Positions 6,007-8,714 of a stretch of DNA of 8,714 bases are shown here, piece after piece. Position 1 is the stretch's first letter; each line of letters opens with the position of its first letter. Source of the DNA: an uncultured Clostridia bacterium. Its GTDB lineage: Bacteria; Bacillota; Clostridia; Oscillospirales; Acutalibacteraceae. The stretch is from contig CALGCE010000228.1 in assembly GCA_937884625.1 (NCBI GenBank), positions 1-8,714 of the forward strand. The letters run 5' to 3'. The notes beneath the pieces are model-generated. The model did no database searches. It was given only the letters and a program-made list of their open reading frames with translations, and was not told the origin of the DNA. The translations under genes were made by a program, and so were the position numbers.

Positions 6007-8714
6007 ATGTACGAAAGTATTTCTCCTAATCTTAACTTTGTTGAGCAGGAAAAGAAGATTAAAGAATTTTGGGAAGAGAATAAAATATTTGAAAAGAGTA
6101 TTGATATGCGTGCCAAAGGTGAGCCGTATGTATTTTATGACGGTCCCCCTACCGCTAACGGTAAACCGCATATCGGTCACGTTTTAACACGTGTCATCAA
6201 AGATATGATTCCACGTTACCGCACTATGAAAGGTTATATGGTACCCAGAAAAGCAGGTTGGGATACCCACGGTCTGCCGGTAGAACTCGAAGTTGAAAAA
6301 ATGCTCGGTCTTGACGGTAAAGAACAGATAGAGCGGTACGGTTTAGAGCCATTTATCGACCATTGTAAAGAAAGTGTTTGGAAGTACAAAGGTATGTGGG
6401 AAGACTTTTCAAAGACGGTCGGCTTTTGGGCGGATATGGATAACCCTTACGTTACTTATGATAATAACTTTATAGAGTCGGAATGGTGGGCTTTAAAGCA
6501 GATATTTGAAAAAGGTTTGCTTTACAAGGGTTTTAAGATTGTACCTTACTGTCCACGTTGCGGAACTCCCCTTTCTTCACACGAAGTAGCACAGGGCTAT
6601 AAAAATGTAAAGGAACGCAGTGCCGTTGTCCGCTTTAAGGTTGCAAACGAAGACGCTTACTTCCTTGCTTGGACTACTACGCCTTGGACGTTGCCGTCTA
6701 ACGTTGCACTCTGCGTTAATCCCGACGATACCTACTGCAAGGTTAAATCTGCCGACGGTTATACCTATTATATGGCTGAGGCTCTGCTTAATAAGGTGCT
6801 CGGAAAGTTTGCAAGTGAAGATACACCTGCATACGAAATACTTGAAACCTACAAAGGCAGTGAACTTGAATATAAAGAGTATGAGCCACTGTTTGATTTT
6901 GTAAAACCGATTTGTGAGAAACAGCATAAAAAGGCATATTATATTACCTGTGACAGTTACGTTACGATGTCTGACGGTACGGGTATAGTACACATTGCTC
7001 CTGCATTTGGTGAAGACGACTCAAAGGTGGGCAGAAATTACGATTTGCCATTTGTTCAGTTGGTAAACGGCAAGGGCGAACTTACAGAGGATACACCGTA
7101 TGCCGGCAAGTTCGTAAAGGATGCCGACCCGCTTGTTTTAAAAGACCTTGACGCAAAGGGACTTTTGTTTGACGCACCCAAATTTGAACACGATTATCCG
7201 TTCTGTTGGCGTTGCGATACACCGCTTATCTATTATGCAAGGGAATCTTGGTTTATAAAGATGACCGACGTTAAAGATGACCTTATAGCAAATAATAATA
7301 CTATTAATTGGATTCCCGACAGTATTGGTAAAGGCAGATTTGGTGATTGGCTTAAAAACGTACAGGATTGGGGTATCTCCCGTAACAGATATTGGGGTAC
7401 GCCACTTAATATCTGGCAGTGCGAATGCGGTCATTTACACTCTGTCGGAAGTATTGCAGAGTTAAAGGAACTGTCCGACAACTGTCCTGACGATATAGAG
7501 TTGCACCGTCCTTACATTGATGCAGTAACGATTAAGTGTCCGCATTGCGGTAAGGAAATGCACCGTGTTCCCGAAGTTATTGACTGTTGGTTTGATTCGG
7601 GTTCAATGCCGTTTGCACAACACCATTACCCGTTTGAAAATAAGGAACTTTTTGAGGCACAGTTCCCTGCTGACTTTATCTCCGAAGCAGTTGACCAAAC
7701 AAGAGGTTGGTTCTATTCCCTACTCGCTATTTCAACCCTTATTTTCAATAAGGCACCTTATAAAAATGTAATAGTATTAGGTCACGTTCAGGACGAAAAC
7801 GGACAGAAGATGTCAAAATCAAAGGGCAATGCGGTAGACCCGTTTGATGCACTCCAAAGTTACGGTGCAGATGCTATTCGTTGGTATTTCTACACCAATT
7901 CTGCTCCTTGGCTTCCTAACCGTTTTCACGGCAGAGCAGTAACCGAAGGTCAGCGTAAATTTATGGGTACCCTTTGGAATACCTATGCGTTTTACGTCTT
8001 ATATGCCAATATTGATAATTTTGACCCGACAAAATATACACTTGATTTAAACAAACTTACCGTTATGGATAGATGGTTGCTTTCAAAACTTAATTCTATG
8101 GTAAAGAGTGTTGACGAAAACCTTGCCAATTACCGTATACCCGAGGCTGCTCACGCACTTGATGAGTTTGTTGACGAAATGAGTAACTGGTACGTCCGCA
8201 GAGGTCGTGAGCGTTATTGGGTACAGGAACTTACCGACGATAAGATAACCGCTTATATGACACTGTACACCGCACTTGTTACAACAGCCAAAACCGCCGC
8301 ACCGATGATACCCTTTATGAGTGAAAGCATTTATCAAAATCTTGTAATAAGCGTTGATAAAAATGCACCGAAAAGTGTACATCTTTGCGACTTCCCGAAA
8401 GTTGACGAAACTCTAATAGATAAAGACCTTGAAGAAAAAATGGAGAGTCTATTAAAAATAGTTGTTTTGGGACGTTCTGCAAGAAACGGCTCGGCACTTA
8501 AAAACCGTCAACCGCTTAATACTATGTACGTTAAGTTTGACGGAAGTTTAGACGAATACTTTACCGATATTATTAAGGAAGAACTTAATATTAAAATATT
8601 CGAACGAAATAACAAAGGAATTAGCATTACTCAGGAGGGAACCGACTTTTTGACTTATGCTAAGCAAGCGGTAAGTCAGTACGAGGTAATTGAGGATAGG
8701 TACATTGAAAAGTG
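6007..8714 (+). CDS. ileS: Isoleucyl-tRNA synthetase (clade-2 type), 3' end replaced by a LysR-like segment and cut by the window
   Basis: IleRS charges tRNA-Ile with isoleucine and edits valine. The open frame gives 902 residues and continues past the window. The class I motifs are H-I-G-H (55-58) and K-M-S-K-S (601-605). The editing domain shows [11 protein letters not shown] (222-232) and the [15 protein letters not shown] block (324-338). Cys pairs at 182/185, 400/403, 472/474 and 511/514 are potential zinc sites. The anticodon-binding helical domain begins near D688-R-W-L-L, with [12 protein letters not shown] about 40 residues later. The N-terminus and Y-D-G-P-P-T-A-N-G place it in the eukaryote-like IleS2 clade, normally about 1030-1050 residues. 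IleS homology stops near residue 863; what follows resembles a LysR regulator. The ATG is preceded by AAGGAAGG (5994-6001). It is divergent from rplS. Confidence 0.93.
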   Translation, partial: MYESISPNLNFVEQEKKIKEFWEENKIFEKSIDMRAKGEPYVFYDGPPTANGKPHIGHVLTRVIKDMIPRYRTMKGYMVPRKAGWDTHGLPVELEVEKMLGLDGKEQIERYGLEPFIDHCKESVWKYKGMWEDFSKTVGFWADMDNPYVTYDNNFIESEWWALKQIFEKGLLYKGFKIVPYCPRCGTPLSSHEVAQGYKNVKERSAVVRFKVANEDAYFLAWTTTPWTLPSNVALCVNPDDTYCKVKSADGYTYYMAEALLNKVLGKFASEDTPAYEILETYKGSELEYKEYEPLFDFVKPICEKQHKKAYYITCDSYVTMSDGTGIVHIAPAFGEDDSKVGRNYDLPFVQLVNGKGELTEDTPYAGKFVKDADPLVLKDLDAKGLLFDAPKFEHDYPFCWRCDTPLIYYARESWFIKMTDVKDDLIANNNTINWIPDSIGKGRFGDWLKNVQDWGISRNRYWGTPLNIWQCECGHLHSVGSIAELKELSDNCPDDIELHRPYIDAVTIKCPHCGKEMHRVPEVIDCWFDSGSMPFAQHHYPFENKELFEAQFPADFISEAVDQTRGWFYSLLAISTLIFNKAPYKNVIVLGHVQDENGQKMSKSKGNAVDPFDALQSYGADAIRWYFYTNSAPWLPNRFHGRAVTEGQRKFMGTLWNTYAFYVLYANIDNFDPTKYTLDLNKLTVMDRWLLSKLNSMVKSVDENLANYRIPEAAHALDEFVDEMSNWYVRRGRERYWVQELTDDKITAYMTLYTALVTTAKTAAPMIPFMSESIYQNLVISVDKNAPKSVHLCDFPKVDETLIDKDLEEKMESLLKIVVLGRSARNGSALKNRQPLNTMYVKFDGSLDEYFTDIIKEELNIKIFERNNKGISITQEGTDFLTYAKQAVSQYEVIEDRYIEK
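8578..8714 (+). other. LysR-type regulator DNA-binding segment fused in frame to ileS
   Basis: From codon 858 of the ileS frame the translation reads [21 protein letters not shown], then [10 protein letters not shown] and [10 protein letters not shown]. In LysR-type regulators the end of the recognition helix and the wing read L-E-x-E-L-x-x-x-L-F-x-R, then a short basic turn with G, then L-T-x-x-G-x-x-F-L-x-Y-A. This segment fits that pattern closely, and does not fit IleRS, where E-E-L-N-I-K is normally followed by a K-V-E-F-type strand and the rest of the C-terminal domain. The first part of the LysR domain (about 35-40 residues, with the first helices) is absent, and the effector domain would lie beyond the window. 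The breakpoint cannot be placed more exactly than about 8578-8595, because both families share E-E-L-N-I-K there. Confidence 0.8.

Noticed and set aside
6577..6993. A 138-residue open frame on the minus strand within ileS
   Set aside because: It is antisense to a well-conserved synthetase reading frame, has no recognisable domain, and its apparent hydrophobic composition is a mirror of ileS codons. The other minus-strand frames in 5929-6180, 7138-7434, 8083-8382 and 8315-8497 were rejected for the same reason.
1..8714. CRISPR array, tRNA, IS element, phage attachment site or defence system
   Set aside because: No regularly spaced direct repeats, tRNA-like cloverleaf, transposase frame or terminal inverted repeats were seen. 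Apart from two genes of unknown function (DUF1540, yraN), the identified genes are well-known housekeeping families.

Overview
The window is AT-rich DNA from a low-GC Gram-positive bacterium, most likely of class Clostridia and perhaps Ruminococcaceae/Oscillospirales-like. The evidence is the Firmicute order rplS-lepB-rbgA-rnhB-yraN, purine-rich Shine-Dalgarno sites, TRTG-type extended -10 promoters, a DUF1540 gene and a clade-2 isoleucyl-tRNA synthetase. It is ordinary housekeeping chromosome. I see no phage, IS element, CRISPR array, tRNA or rRNA. No gene-free stretch exceeds 300 bases; the longest is the divergent regulatory region 5732-6006.

Left edge (1-495): a metallophosphoesterase on the minus strand, cut by the window edge, is divergent from a tiny cysteine-rich DUF1540 gene on the plus strand. 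DUF1540 ends at a strong hairpin that lies tail-to-tail with thrC and can serve both strands.

Minus-strand block (493-5731, transcribed right to left): rplS (ribosomal protein L19), a terminator-like hairpin, then lepB (signal peptidase I), rbgA/ylqF (50S assembly GTPase), rnhB (RNase HII), yraN (UPF0102), an M19 dipeptidase and thrC (threonine synthase). From lepB to the dipeptidase the genes overlap or nearly touch (4-nt, 8-nt and 11-nt overlaps, then a 12-nt gap), and thrC follows after 35 nt. This suggests one transcript joining ribosome assembly, secretion and nucleic-acid upkeep with two metabolic genes at the distal end. In three genes (rplS, rnhB, lepB) the longest open frame over-extends the protein; I use the internal ATG with a Shine-Dalgarno site.

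Divergent regulatory region (5732-6006): two look-alike promoters point outward. The minus-strand one drives rplS through a leader of roughly 127 nt with stem-loops, a candidate L19 autoregulatory leader. The plus-strand one drives ileS through a leader of only about 30 nt, too short for a T-box riboswitch.

Right edge (6007-8714): ileS is open to the window end, but its last ~40 codons are not IleS-like. After a shared E-E-L-N-I-K segment the frame continues as the winged-helix part of a LysR-type transcriptional regulator. This in-frame IleS::LysR junction is the most notable anomaly. An assembly misjoin at a short shared sequence is the most economical explanation, with a real recombination as the alternative. 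I found no convincing evidence of an undescribed biological system.
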